A stretch of 64,000 nt of DNA. Source: UBA3537 sp965658025. GTDB taxonomy: Bacteria > Bacteroidota > Bacteroidia > Flavobacteriales > Flavobacteriaceae. The notes beneath the pieces are model-generated. The model did no database searches, had not been told where the DNA came from, and saw only the letters and a program-made list of their open reading frames with translations. The stretch is from NCBI GenBank assembly GCA_965658025.1, contig CBFHQL010000004.1, positions 62,001-126,000 on the forward strand. The letters are read 5' to 3'. The translations under genes and the position numbers were made by a program. Each line of letters starts with the position of its first letter. Positions within the stretch are counted from its first letter, which is position 1. Shown one piece after another: positions 42,589 through 51,058 of this stretch.

Positions 42589-43065
42589 TTATAATTTTAA
42601 ATCTTCAATCTGAAGATTGTATTCATATTGTAAATCTTCGTGCAGTTTTGATGTTTTTTTTTCTGCCGAAACAATTTGTCTTACGTATATATTTGTTAAT
42701 GTTTTATTCTTGAAAATTGAAGGAGTCATGTCTTTCATTTTTTGGCAAACATAAAGCAGTAGTTCCACTTCTGTTTCAGGGCTATTGGAGTATCGAGAAA
42801 ATTTCTTAATACGGCGCAAAATTTTGCGTACACTTTTTTTGATGTAGAAATAACTGTTGGTGTTGATTTCATCAAAAAGACCATCCAATTGATTTTTAAT
42901 GCTTTGTATGTAATGATCCTCATCATCGGCTTCAAAAAGAAGATAGGTGAGGAGTTCTTTATTTTCGAGTTTGAACCGCGCCAGACGCAAACAAAGTTGC
43001 TTTAAATGGTCTTTGTCTAAATGCTCTAACGTTTTTCTAATTTCAACGACACTTGCTGCTTTCAT
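42589..43065 (-). CDS. Conserved hypothetical protein, mostly helical
   Basis: A 158-residue charged, probably all-alpha protein with basic and acidic segments (TLEHLDKDHLKQLCLRLARF, ETEVELLLYVCQKMKDM). I do not recognise a named family. It lacks signal peptide and membrane segments, so it should be cytoplasmic. It lies 3 bases upstream of ppgK and is co-transcribed with it, which suggests a possible but unproven link to sugar or polyphosphate metabolism. Confidence 0.75.
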   Translation of the reverse strand: MKAASVVEIRKTLEHLDKDHLKQLCLRLARFKLENKELLTYLLFEADDEDHYIQSIKNQLDGLFDEINTNSYFYIKKSVRKILRRIKKFSRYSNSPETEVELLLYVCQKMKDMTPSIFKNKTLTNIYVRQIVSAEKKTSKLHEDLQYEYNLQIEDLKL

Positions 43066-43185
43066 ATCAGTTGTAATAATACAATTTTTGAGAAATTATC
43101 ACAAAAGATGTTGAATTTTATTTTAATTGATTTTTTTTAAACAAAATTTAGCAAAATCCGCAATAAAATAAATAGGGCAGTTGTG

Positions 43186-43193
43186 TATTTTTG
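43186..43193 (+). promoter_or_regulatory. -7 promoter element (TATTTTTG) of the YdjM-type gene
   Basis: TATTTTTG matches TAnnTTTG, 9 bases before the ATG at 43203. Confidence 0.45.
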
Positions 43194-43202
43194 TGGCCAA
43201 AT

Positions 43203-44225
43203 ATGGATTCACTAACACAAATTGTTTTAGGCGCCGCTTGCGGAGAAGCCGTTTTAGGAAAAAAAATAGGGAACAAAGCCCTTCTTTTTGGTGCTTTGGG
43301 TGGTACTATTCCCGATTTGGATGTCTTTGTTGGGAAATGGTTGTTTAATAATGAAATTCAATCTATGGCCTTTCATAGAGGGTTCATGCATTCTATTCCT
43401 TTTGCTCTTGTGGCTAGTGTTGCACTTGGCTATTTGTTGTTTTGGTCCTATAATCGTGGTCATCGCTTCGGAACTACCACCAGAAAAGATTGGATAAAAC
43501 TGTTTTTTTGGTCCATTTTCACACATCCAATTTTAGATAGTTTTACGGCATACGGTACGCAGTTGTTTGCTCCTTTTTCAAACTACAGGGTGGCGTTTAA
43601 CAACATCGCTGTTGCCGATCCTTTGTATACAATTCCTTTTTTGTTGTGTCTAATCGTACTGATGTTTTTCCAACGATCATCAAGGAGCAGACGATTTACA
43701 TTGAAACTTGGTCTTGTTGTTAGTTCGTCCTATATGATTTTTACGCTGTTCAATAAAGTCTATGTGAATTCTGTATTCAAATCTTCTCTTGAAAATAATG
43801 CCATAGAATACACACGCTTTAGAAGTCAACCCACCATATTGAATAATATCCTTTGGTACGGCATTGCTGAATCTGACTCGGCCTATTATATAGCACTTTA
43901 TTCTATTTTTGATCAAAAAAGTACGCCTGAACAATGGCAACGAATTCCAAAAAATCATGAGTTGCTTCCAACTGAGGATAAGGATATTCAGACCTTAATT
44001 TGGTTTAGTGATGGTTTTTATAGCGTTTCGAAAGCCGAAGCTCAAGGCACATTCATTTTTAAAGATTTGAGATATCCTTTAATGGACGAGAATGATCCAA
44101 ATTCATCTGTCTTTAGTTTTTTAATTCGTAAAGAAAATGAGCGTTGGATAGCTGCTCCTTTTTATCCTAAAAATCCAAGTGAAAAGGATTTGGCTAATTT
44201 TTGGAACCGACTCAAAGGGATTTAG
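43203..44225 (+). CDS. YdjM-type membrane-bound metal-dependent hydrolase
   Basis: A 340-residue protein of the YdjM/DUF457 family. It starts MDSLTQIVLGAACGEAVLGK, with PDLD (D38, D40) and MAFHRGFMHS (H58, H63) as conserved metal-type residues and further hydrophobic segments near residues 65-85, 95-115 and 140-170. The C-terminal 150 residues are soluble. The start is the ATG at 43203; the TTG at 43191 lies inside the -7 element. E. coli YdjM is an SOS-induced inner-membrane protein; role here is unknown. It overlaps the converging PLP enzyme by 4 bases. Confidence 0.87.
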   Translation: MDSLTQIVLGAACGEAVLGKKIGNKALLFGALGGTIPDLDVFVGKWLFNNEIQSMAFHRGFMHSIPFALVASVALGYLLFWSYNRGHRFGTTTRKDWIKLFFWSIFTHPILDSFTAYGTQLFAPFSNYRVAFNNIAVADPLYTIPFLLCLIVLMFFQRSSRSRRFTLKLGLVVSSSYMIFTLFNKVYVNSVFKSSLENNAIEYTRFRSQPTILNNILWYGIAESDSAYYIALYSIFDQKSTPEQWQRIPKNHELLPTEDKDIQTLIWFSDGFYSVSKAEAQGTFIFKDLRYPLMDENDPNSSVFSFLIRKENERWIAAPFYPKNPSEKDLANFWNRLKGI

Positions 44226-45415
44226 AGCACACCAACAGATTTCATGCAGTTTTGCATGGCTTGAAAAGTACGTTCAATGTCATTATCTAAACCAACTGAA
44301 AAACGAATTAATCCTGGGCTTAAACCCATTTCTTTTTGTTCATCTTCTGGTATTTCAGAAGAAGTTGACGATCCCGGTGCACTGAATAAGGTTTTATAAA
44401 ACCCAAGACTAACCGCCAAATACCCCAAATTTTCGTTTTGCATCATTTCCATCAATGCATTTGCCTTTTCTAAGGTAGCTACATCTATAGTGAGCATACC
44501 TCCAAAGCCAAATTCCAGATTCATTTGACGCTTAAACTCCTCGTGCGAGGGATGAGAATTTAACCCTGGATAAACAGTTTTAATTCCTAAATCTTCAAAT
44601 TTTTTAGCCAAATACATGGCGTTGGCGCTGTGTTGTTTTATGCGGATGTGAAGGGTACGGAGATTTTTTAGAATTGATGCCGCACGCAAACTGTCCATTG
44701 TAGCACCAAAAAGCATGGCTGCTCCATCATTTACATTGCGTAAGTTATCAATTAACTCCTGTGAACCACAAACCACGCCGCCAATTGCATCGCTAGCCCC
44801 ATTTATGAATTTTGTAAGACTGTGAATAACAATATCTGCCCCTAGTTGTTTTGGAGAAATAGACAATGGAGAAAAGGTGTTGTCCACCACAAGCTGTAGA
44901 TTGTGTTTTTTTGCAATCGTTGAAAGTGCATGAATATCAGCAACTTCCAATAGAGGGTTGCTTACAGATTCACAATAAAGTATTTTTGTGTTTTTTGAAA
45001 TTGCAGCTTCAACAGCTTCTAAATTTGTGATATCAACAAATCTTGTTTGAATGTTAAGTTTGGGTGTAAAATTTTTAAGAAAAGCATAAGTACCTCCATA
45101 AATAGTCCGGCTGGAAACAATATAATCTCCAGCGCTACACAATTGCATGATAACCGATGTAATTGCGCCCATACCAGAAGCAGAAACATTAGAAGTCTCT
45201 GTTCCTTCCATAGCCGCTAAAGCTTCTCCAAGGTAGAGGTTTGATGGCGAACTGTGTCTGGAGTACAAATAACACCCATCGGCATTGCCCTCAAAAGTGT
45301 CAAACATTGTTTTGGCTGATAAAAATGTATACGTAGATGAGTCTGAAATAGAAGGGTTTACACCTCCAAATTCTCCAAAGTACTGTAAGTCTTGAATTGA
45401 ATCTGCTGGGTTCAT
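44222..45415 (-). CDS. PLP-dependent Cys/Met-metabolism enzyme, methionine gamma-lyase-like
   Basis: A 397-residue enzyme of the transsulfuration family. It has YSRHSSPSNLYLGEALAAMEG, GMGAITSVIMQLCSAGDYIV, the cofactor-binding YCESVSNPLLEVADI and VVDNTFSPL, and the PLP Lys in VIHSLTKFINGASDAIGG, then RFSVGLDNDIERTF. Its gene is divergent from an Lrp/AsnC regulator with a palindrome near its start, which is a classic arrangement for amino-acid catabolic lyases. Methionine gamma-lyase (making methanethiol, ammonia and 2-oxobutyrate) is the likely function; cystathionine gamma-lyase or synthase cannot be excluded. It overlaps the converging YdjM gene by 4 bases. Confidence 0.85.
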   Translation of the reverse strand: MNPADSIQDLQYFGEFGGVNPSISDSSTYTFLSAKTMFDTFEGNADGCYLYSRHSSPSNLYLGEALAAMEGTETSNVSASGMGAITSVIMQLCSAGDYIVSSRTIYGGTYAFLKNFTPKLNIQTRFVDITNLEAVEAAISKNTKILYCESVSNPLLEVADIHALSTIAKKHNLQLVVDNTFSPLSISPKQLGADIVIHSLTKFINGASDAIGGVVCGSQELIDNLRNVNDGAAMLFGATMDSLRAASILKNLRTLHIRIKQHSANAMYLAKKFEDLGIKTVYPGLNSHPSHEEFKRQMNLEFGFGGMLTIDVATLEKANALMEMMQNENLGYLAVSLGFYKTLFSAPGSSTSSEIPEDEQKEMGLSPGLIRFSVGLDNDIERTFQAMQNCMKSVGVL

Positions 45416-45424
45416 ATCTCAAAA

Positions 45425-45438
45425 GATTAATTTTAATC
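45425..45438. promoter_or_regulatory. Palindrome in the Lrp/lyase intergenic region, candidate Lrp operator
   Basis: GATTAATTTTAATC is a perfect 14-base palindrome, 10 bases before the lyase start. Lrp/AsnC proteins bind AT-rich palindromes of this kind. A related broken repeat, ATTAATCT to AGATTAAAT, lies at about 45491-45525. Confidence 0.4.
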
Positions 45439-45530
45439 AAATATCAGTAATTTAAGATATAAAAACAATTGATATTATTAATTATAGAAAATTAATCTTT
45501 ATAAGTAATATATTTTAGATTAAATTTTTA

Positions 45531-45538
45531 TAAATTTG
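45531..45538 (+). promoter_or_regulatory. -7 promoter element (TAAATTTG) of the Lrp gene
   Basis: TAAATTTG matches TAnnTTTG, 32 bases before the ATG at 45571. The broken repeat just upstream could place autoregulation here. Confidence 0.4.
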
Positions 45539-45570
45539 TACTTATTAACCCACTTAAAGATAATTTTTCA

Positions 45571-46029
45571 ATGAAACTAGACGCACTTGATATCAAAATT
45601 TTACGTCTTCTTCAAAAAGATGCCAAACTAACCAACAAAGCGCTCTCTGCAAAATTAGCACTTTCTGTGACCGCAATTTATGAACGCATAAAAAAACTTG
45701 AAAAAACGGGTTTTATTGAAGGTTATGTTGCTTTAATATCCAAAGAGAAAGTAGGCAAATCTTTTGTTGCATTTTGTCATGTAAAACTCGTTCAACACAC
45801 CCAAGACAATGTAAAGCAGTTTGAGCGTGAAGTTATCGCAATAGAGGAGGTTTTGGAATGCTATCACCTTAGTGGGGATTATGATTACTTGCTAAAAGTT
45901 CATGTGAAAGACATGGAATCTTACCGAAAATTTATGATTGAAAAACTCACAAAATTAAATCATATCGGCAGTACGCACAGCATGTTTATGATCAATCAAG
46001 TGAAGCATACAACCGCTTTAAATATTTAG
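45571..46029 (+). CDS. Lrp/AsnC-family transcriptional regulator
   Basis: A 152-residue regulator with an N-terminal helix-turn-helix (LDALDIKILRLLQKDAKLTN, KALSAKLALSVTAIYERIKKLE) and a C-terminal ligand-sensing RAM domain (ECYHLSGDYDYLLKVHVKDMESY). It is divergent from the methionine gamma-lyase-like gene, so it probably controls that gene in response to an amino acid, and perhaps itself. The 155-base gap contains the palindrome and candidate promoter. Whether it activates or represses cannot be told. Confidence 0.93.
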   Translation: MKLDALDIKILRLLQKDAKLTNKALSAKLALSVTAIYERIKKLEKTGFIEGYVALISKEKVGKSFVAFCHVKLVQHTQDNVKQFEREVIAIEEVLECYHLSGDYDYLLKVHVKDMESYRKFMIEKLTKLNHIGSTHSMFMINQVKHTTALNI

Positions 46030-46061
46030 GTTTTTATTTATCTGTATTCAAAGGAAGTTTG

Positions 46062-46069
46062 TACTTTTG
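46062..46069 (+). promoter_or_regulatory. -7 promoter element (TACTTTTG) of lpdA
   Basis: TACTTTTG matches TAnnTTTG, 22 bases before the lpdA ATG at 46092. No clear -33 box. Confidence 0.5.
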
Positions 46070-46091
46070 TTCATACTAAAATTTAAGACCT

Positions 46092-47492
46092 ATGAAATCA
46101 TATGACGTCGCTGTAATTGGTTCTGGCCCAGGTGGATATGTGGCTGCCATTCGCTGTGCACAATTGGGTATGAACGTTGCCATTATTGAAAAATATGCCA
46201 CAATGGGCGGTACATGCCTCAATGTGGGTTGTATTCCCAGTAAGGCATTGTTGGATTCTTCCCATCATTATGAAGATGCTGTAAAACATTTTGACACCCA
46301 CGGCATTGAACTTCCAGGCGAAGTAAAGGTCAATTTGGAAAAAATGATGGCCCGAAAGCAATCTGTAGTGGACCAAACTACAGTCGGTATTGAATTTTTG
46401 ATGAAAAAAAACAACATCGAAGTTTATCAAGGTGTAGGTGCTTTTAAAGATGCTACGCATATCAATATTACGGGCACTGATACACAAGAAATTGAAGCAA
46501 AGCATACCATTATTGCGACTGGAAGTAAACCTTCTACACTTCCTTTTGCTGCTGTGGATAAAGAACGTATTATTACATCTACGGAAGCTTTAAAATTAAA
46601 AGAAATCCCAAAACACCTCATCATCATTGGTGGTGGTGTTATTGGTTTAGAATTGGGTCAGGTCTATAAGCGTCTAGGTGCAGATGTTACTGTTATAGAA
46701 TACATGGACCGTATCATCCCAACAATGGACAAAGGGCTTTCAAAAGAATTGAATAAAGTCCTTAAAAAGCAAAAATTTAAAATCAATACCGCACACAAAG
46801 TGACTTCAGTGCAACGCGATGGCGATACCGTAACTGTAACTGCTGAAAATAAAAAAGGGGAAACTGTTTCTTTTGAAGGTGATTATTGTTTGGTCTCAGT
46901 GGGGAGAAGTCCTTACACGGCAGGGTTAAATTTAGATGCTGCAGGAGTCCAATTGAATGAACGAGGACAAGTACTAGTGAATGAACATTTACAGACATCT
47001 AGTACTAATATTTACGCCATTGGTGATGTCGTCAGAGGAGCTATGTTGGCGCACAAAGCAGAAGAAGAGGGCGTTTTTGTTGCCGAAACTATTGCTGGGC
47101 AAAAACCACACATTAATTATAACTTAATTCCCGGAGTGGTTTACACATGGCCAGAAGTTGCCTCAGTTGGAAAAACAGAGGAACAGCTTACAGACGAAGG
47201 AGTTACCTACAAAACAGGGCAATTCCCAATGCGTGCACTGGGAAGAAGCCGGGCAAGTATGGATTTAGATGGTTTTGTGAAAGTAATTGCCGATCAAGCA
47301 ACAGACGAAATCCTAGGGGTCCATATGATTGGTGCACGTTGTGCAGACCTCATTGCTGAAGCTGTAGTAGCCATGGAATTTCGTGCCTCAGCAGAAGATA
47401 TTTCCAGAATGTCTCATGCCCACCCTACATTTACTGAAGCCATAAAAGAAGCTGCTCTTGCAGCTACCGAAGATCGGGCATTGCACATCTAG
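46092..47492 (+). CDS. lpdA: Dihydrolipoyl dehydrogenase
   Basis: E3 component of 2-oxo-acid dehydrogenase complexes and possibly the glycine cleavage system; reoxidises dihydrolipoamide with FAD and NAD. The 466-residue protein has the FAD-binding GSGPGG (10-15), the redox pair C42 and C47 in GGTCLNVGCIPSKALLDSSH, the NAD-binding IIGGGVIGLELGQVYKRLGA, and the C-terminal dimer motif SHAHPTFTEAIKEAAL with the active-site His. It is monocistronic with a strong terminator after it. The E1 and E2 genes are not in the window. Confidence 0.96.
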   Translation: MKSYDVAVIGSGPGGYVAAIRCAQLGMNVAIIEKYATMGGTCLNVGCIPSKALLDSSHHYEDAVKHFDTHGIELPGEVKVNLEKMMARKQSVVDQTTVGIEFLMKKNNIEVYQGVGAFKDATHINITGTDTQEIEAKHTIIATGSKPSTLPFAAVDKERIITSTEALKLKEIPKHLIIIGGGVIGLELGQVYKRLGADVTVIEYMDRIIPTMDKGLSKELNKVLKKQKFKINTAHKVTSVQRDGDTVTVTAENKKGETVSFEGDYCLVSVGRSPYTAGLNLDAAGVQLNERGQVLVNEHLQTSSTNIYAIGDVVRGAMLAHKAEEEGVFVAETIAGQKPHINYNLIPGVVYTWPEVASVGKTEEQLTDEGVTYKTGQFPMRALGRSRASMDLDGFVKVIADQATDEILGVHMIGARCADLIAEAVVAMEFRASAEDISRMSHAHPTFTEAIKEAALAATEDRALHI

Positions 47493-47515
47493 TATTTAAA
47501 ACACTACACTAAACG

Positions 47516-47542
47516 AAAGCGGTCAAATTTGACCGCTTTTTT
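47516..47542 (+). terminator. Strong terminator after lpdA
   Basis: AAAGCGGTCAAA and TTTGACCGCTTT form a perfect 24-base palindrome (effective loop AATT), followed by a run of T. It lies 24 bases after the lpdA stop. Confidence 0.9.
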
Positions 47543-47679
47543 TATTTAAATCCTAAACTATTTTTTTGTTTTTAAAAAAAATGTATATTTAAGTGATTGA
47601 TTTACAGTGAATTGTCTAAAGTTTTAGCATTTGCGTTAAACAAAATTCATAAATAATAACACAGCACTTTAGAAATTAG

Positions 47680-48300
47680 GTGCTAAAAGCAACCCCAGTC
47701 GCTTTGAACTTGAAAAAACAACAATACCAACCATCAGATGAAGCGCTAGTACGCGCCATTGTTCAAAAAGAAGATACTCAGCTTTTTGAAATTTTATATG
47801 ATCGCTATTATGCATTTGTTCATAAACGATGTTCGAGTTTCTTCAAGAATAAGCAAGATGCAGAAGATGTTTCTCAAGAAATTTTTTTCAAAGTGTTTTT
47901 GAAACTTGATACGTTTTCATTCAAATCAAAATTTTCTACATGGCTTTATAGTTTCGCTCAAAATTATTGTATTAACTACACCCGATCTATAAGGTACAGA
48001 AAGTTAGAAGACCGACATATAGATCCCGAAAAATTAAGTGACTATTTTTTTAGCTACAACTACGATTCATGCGAAATAGACCCTGCTCAGCTGATGCGAT
48101 TAAAGCATGCAATTAGTCTTCTTCCAATACATGAACAACAATTAGTACTCATGAAATATTGTTGGCACATTAGTGTAAAAGAACTAGTAGACCTATATGG
48201 TTTAAGAGAGAGTACTATCAAAATGAAATTGAAACGCATCAAAGAAAAACTGATTAGCAATTATCGAGAAACGGACTTGGAAAAGCTAAAGTTGGTGTAA
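47680..48300 (+). CDS. ECF-type RNA polymerase sigma factor
   Basis: A 206-residue sigma-70 factor. Sigma region 2 is ILYDRYYAFVHKRCSSFFKN, DAEDVSQEIFFKVFLKLDTF and FSTWLYSFAQNYCINYTR; region 4 is LLPIHEQQLVLMKYCWHISVKEL, with the helix-turn-helix LYGLRESTIKMKLKRIKEKL. The start is GTG at 47680; a stop lies directly before it in frame. No anti-sigma factor or TonB-type partner follows, as the next gene is a converging helicase whose stop begins at the next base. It lies alone, so its signal and targets are unknown. Confidence 0.9.
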   Translation: MLKATPVALNLKKQQYQPSDEALVRAIVQKEDTQLFEILYDRYYAFVHKRCSSFFKNKQDAEDVSQEIFFKVFLKLDTFSFKSKFSTWLYSFAQNYCINYTRSIRYRKLEDRHIDPEKLSDYFFSYNYDSCEIDPAQLMRLKHAISLLPIHEQQLVLMKYCWHISVKELVDLYGLRESTIKMKLKRIKEKLISNYRETDLEKLKLV

Positions 48301-49671
48301 TTATTTGCGTTTGCGTCGGTTAAAATTTTTGTCCCCTCTTGTTTTAGGTTTTTTGTATTTTTTGGCAATTGTTTTTCTGTAAGATCCACCAAGGTTTACT
48401 TTTTTGTTTTTTTCTTTTTTTTCATGAAAAGCAGGGCCAGGGGCATTTTCATCTGTTTTTTTGTGGGGATTGTAGCGCTCCTTTACTGTGTTTCGTTCTT
48501 CGGGCATCAGTTCATGAGAAATTTCTACTTCCATTGGCCATGGATTGACCATGATTTCAAAATTCATGTAGGCCTCAATTTGTTCTCGGTATTCTTCCTC
48601 CTTTTTTGTAGAGAATAAAATACTTTCACCTTGTTTTTGTGCGCGCCCCGTTCTACCAATACGGTGCATATAGTTTTCGGGAAATTCAGGAGTATTGAAA
48701 CTAATTACATGCGATACAAGATCAATGTCTATACCGCGCGCCATAACATCAGTAGACACTAAAATCCTTGAGTTGCCATCCCTAAATTCCTGGATTGCAT
48801 TGCGGCGGTAATTTTGAGATTTATTCGAATGAAGAACGCCACATTCATTACCAAAATTTAAGGCCAGCGCTTCAAATAAGCGATCGGCAATGCGCTTTTG
48901 ATCAACAAAAACAAGCACTTTATTCATCTCATCTTTATTGTTCAATAAATGAATCAATAGGTTTAGTTTTGAATTGTAATTTTGTGTATCATACCGCGAT
49001 TGTTTAATGTTTGTTAGCGGAGTTCCAGAAAGAGCTGTAGAAACTTTGTTTGGAGTCTTAAAAAAAGCTGTAATCAGTTGATCTACTTCAGTGGTCATTG
49101 TGGCAGAAAACATAATGTTTTGACGTTGTTCAGGGAGAACATCAAAAATATTGATCAGTTGATGTCTAAAACCAAGATCGAGCATAACATCCACTTCATC
49201 TATGACGAGTTTTTGAATATCTTTTAGGCGTAAAGCTCTGCTTATGGCCAAATCATACAGACGACCTGGAGTTGCCACTACAATATCCGCACCTTCATCG
49301 ACTTGCTTTTTTTGGGTATTGATGTTGGTACCTCCAAATATACCTATGGTTTTGAAGGGCAGTTCAGTACACAATTGTTCGATACCATCTACGACTTGAA
49401 GTACCAATTCTCTAGTTGGTACAAGAATCAAAATTCGTGGTGAATGTTTTGGTGGCTGCATCAAGTTTCTCAAAAGGGGAAGTGTGTATGCCAATGTTTT
49501 TCCAGTACCAGTTTGCGCAATCCCTACGAGATCTTTTCCAGAACAAATTTTTGAAAAAGAGTGTTGTTGAATGGGCGTTGGATGGATAAAGTTTAGACGC
49601 TCTAGAGCGCTGTCCAAGGCAGGAGAAAGTTTGAAATCGCTAAATTTTTCCAAATCATAAAATTTCTTCAA
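48301..49671 (-). CDS. DEAD-box-type RNA helicase (motif II DEVD)
   Basis: A 456-residue RNA helicase with motif Q (FSDFKLSPALDSALERL, PTPIQQ), motif I AQTGTGKT, motif Ia PTRELVLQV, Ib TPGRL, motif II DEVD in LVIDEVDVMLDLGF, motif III SAT, and motifs IV-VI ending HRIGRTGRAQ. The C-terminal tail (from about residue 400) is very basic and is expected to bind RNA. Motif II is DEVD rather than DEAD. The TTG start at 49671 overlaps a TACCTTTG -7 element, so translation may start at a second TTG (49653). It converges with the sigma factor gene with no gap. Confidence 0.93.
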   Translation of the reverse strand: MKKFYDLEKFSDFKLSPALDSALERLNFIHPTPIQQHSFSKICSGKDLVGIAQTGTGKTLAYTLPLLRNLMQPPKHSPRILILVPTRELVLQVVDGIEQLCTELPFKTIGIFGGTNINTQKKQVDEGADIVVATPGRLYDLAISRALRLKDIQKLVIDEVDVMLDLGFRHQLINIFDVLPEQRQNIMFSATMTTEVDQLITAFFKTPNKVSTALSGTPLTNIKQSRYDTQNYNSKLNLLIHLLNNKDEMNKVLVFVDQKRIADRLFEALALNFGNECGVLHSNKSQNYRRNAIQEFRDGNSRILVSTDVMARGIDIDLVSHVISFNTPEFPENYMHRIGRTGRAQKQGESILFSTKKEEEYREQIEAYMNFEIMVNPWPMEVEISHELMPEERNTVKERYNPHKKTDENAPGPAFHEKKEKNKKVNLGGSYRKTIAKKYKKPKTRGDKNFNRRKRK

Positions 49672-49752
49672 AGGTAATGTATTCCTAGAAAGTAGGTCTA
49701 TATTTCAAATATCTGATTAAATTTACATTTAAATTTAACTTGTATCACTTTT

Positions 49753-51042
49753 TTGAGAACGGACAAGCATTTTAAGCTTAAAAACAAAGAACAATTCAAA
49801 AGGCAACTTTTGCAATGGGCCAATACTTTTCAAGAGGTAGTTTGGCTAGATTCTAATGATTACCATCAGACACACAGCAATTTTGATGCTGTGCTGGCCG
49901 TGGATGCATTTTCGCGTTTACAAACTGATGTCCATCAGGGTTTCGATGCCCTAGATCGCTATACAAAAGTTACTTCGGATTGGTTATTTGGTTATCTTTC
50001 TTATGATTTAAAAAATGATTTGGAAGATTTAGAGTCTTCAAATTTTGATGGGTTAAACTTTCCAGATTTAGTTTTTTTTCAACCTAAAAAAATATTCATG
50101 TTTCACGGTGATGAAGTGCATATTCATTACCTCAATGAATTTTCCGCTGAAATAGAAGACGATCTTCAAGCCATAAGAACTCAAACGGATGTTGTAAGAA
50201 AAAGGCAGTCTAAACAACTTGAAATCACTTCAAGAACACCAAAGAAGTCCTACCTTCAAAAGGTCGAAACATTACAACATCATATCAAAAGAGGGGATAT
50301 TTATGAAGCCAATTTTTGTCAGGAGTTTTTTGCCAATGGTATCATCGATCCATTAGCAACTTTTCATAAACTTCAAGCGCGTTCCACACCACCTTTTTCT
50401 GCTTATTTTAAGAATGGAAACCACTATGCGCTATCAGCTTCACCTGAACGGTATTTAAAAAAGAACGGAAACAAAGTGCTTTCACAACCTATAAAAGGCA
50501 CCTCAAAGCGATCAAACAATGCTCATGAGGACTTAGAACTGAAAACGAATCTTGAGGCCAACATTAAAGAGCGTAGCGAAAATGTAATGATTGTTGATTT
50601 GGTGCGCAACGATTTGTCTAGAATTGCACAAAGAGGATCTGTAAAAGTCGATGAGCTTTGCGAACCTTACACTTTTGCTCAAGTCCATCATTTAATATCC
50701 ACGGTTGTAGCCGAAATTAAAGATAATTATTCTTCTATTGATGTGATTAAATCGACCTTTCCTATGGGGAGTATGACTGGTGCGCCAAAAATATCAGCCA
50801 TGAAACTTATCGATCGTTTGGAGGATTCAAAACGAGGGTTGTATTCTGGAGCGATAGGTTATTTTACACCGTCTATGGATTTTGATTTTAATGTCGTTAT
50901 TAGAAGTATTTTGTATAACGCGTCAAAATCTTACATATCATTTTCAGTAGGAAGTGCCATTACGTCCAAAAGTATCCCAGAAGCAGAATACGAAGAGTGC
51001 CTTGTAAAAGCGCAAGCACTTAGAGAAGCTCTCGAGAATTAA
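49753..51042 (+). CDS. pabB: Aminodeoxychorismate synthase component I / anthranilate synthase component I family
   Basis: Chorismate-binding enzyme for folate (p-aminobenzoate) synthesis. The 429-residue protein lacks the N-terminal insertion of TrpE. It has the chorismate-binding core QHHIKRGDIYEANFCQEFFA, SPERYLKKNGNKVLSQPIKG, the NVMIVDLVRNDLSRIAQRGS motif, and STFPMGSMTGAPKISAMKLI. The start is TTG at 49753; no ATG occurs in the first part of the frame. tilS follows, the ATG 16 bases after its stop. The PIKGT motif is the PabB signature; a TrpE-like role is less likely. Confidence 0.9.
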   Translation: MRTDKHFKLKNKEQFKRQLLQWANTFQEVVWLDSNDYHQTHSNFDAVLAVDAFSRLQTDVHQGFDALDRYTKVTSDWLFGYLSYDLKNDLEDLESSNFDGLNFPDLVFFQPKKIFMFHGDEVHIHYLNEFSAEIEDDLQAIRTQTDVVRKRQSKQLEITSRTPKKSYLQKVETLQHHIKRGDIYEANFCQEFFANGIIDPLATFHKLQARSTPPFSAYFKNGNHYALSASPERYLKKNGNKVLSQPIKGTSKRSNNAHEDLELKTNLEANIKERSENVMIVDLVRNDLSRIAQRGSVKVDELCEPYTFAQVHHLISTVVAEIKDNYSSIDVIKSTFPMGSMTGAPKISAMKLIDRLEDSKRGLYSGAIGYFTPSMDFDFNVVIRSILYNASKSYISFSVGSAITSKSIPEAEYEECLVKAQALREALEN

Positions 51043-51046
51043 TTTG

Positions 51047-51054
51047 TATTTTTG
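51047..51054 (+). promoter_or_regulatory. -7-like element (TATTTTTG) directly before tilS
   Basis: TATTTTTG matches TAnnTTTG and ends 4 bases before the tilS ATG at 51059, the same spacing as at the TrmH-like gene. If real, the message is leaderless. Confidence 0.35.
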
Positions 51055-51058
51055 CAGC

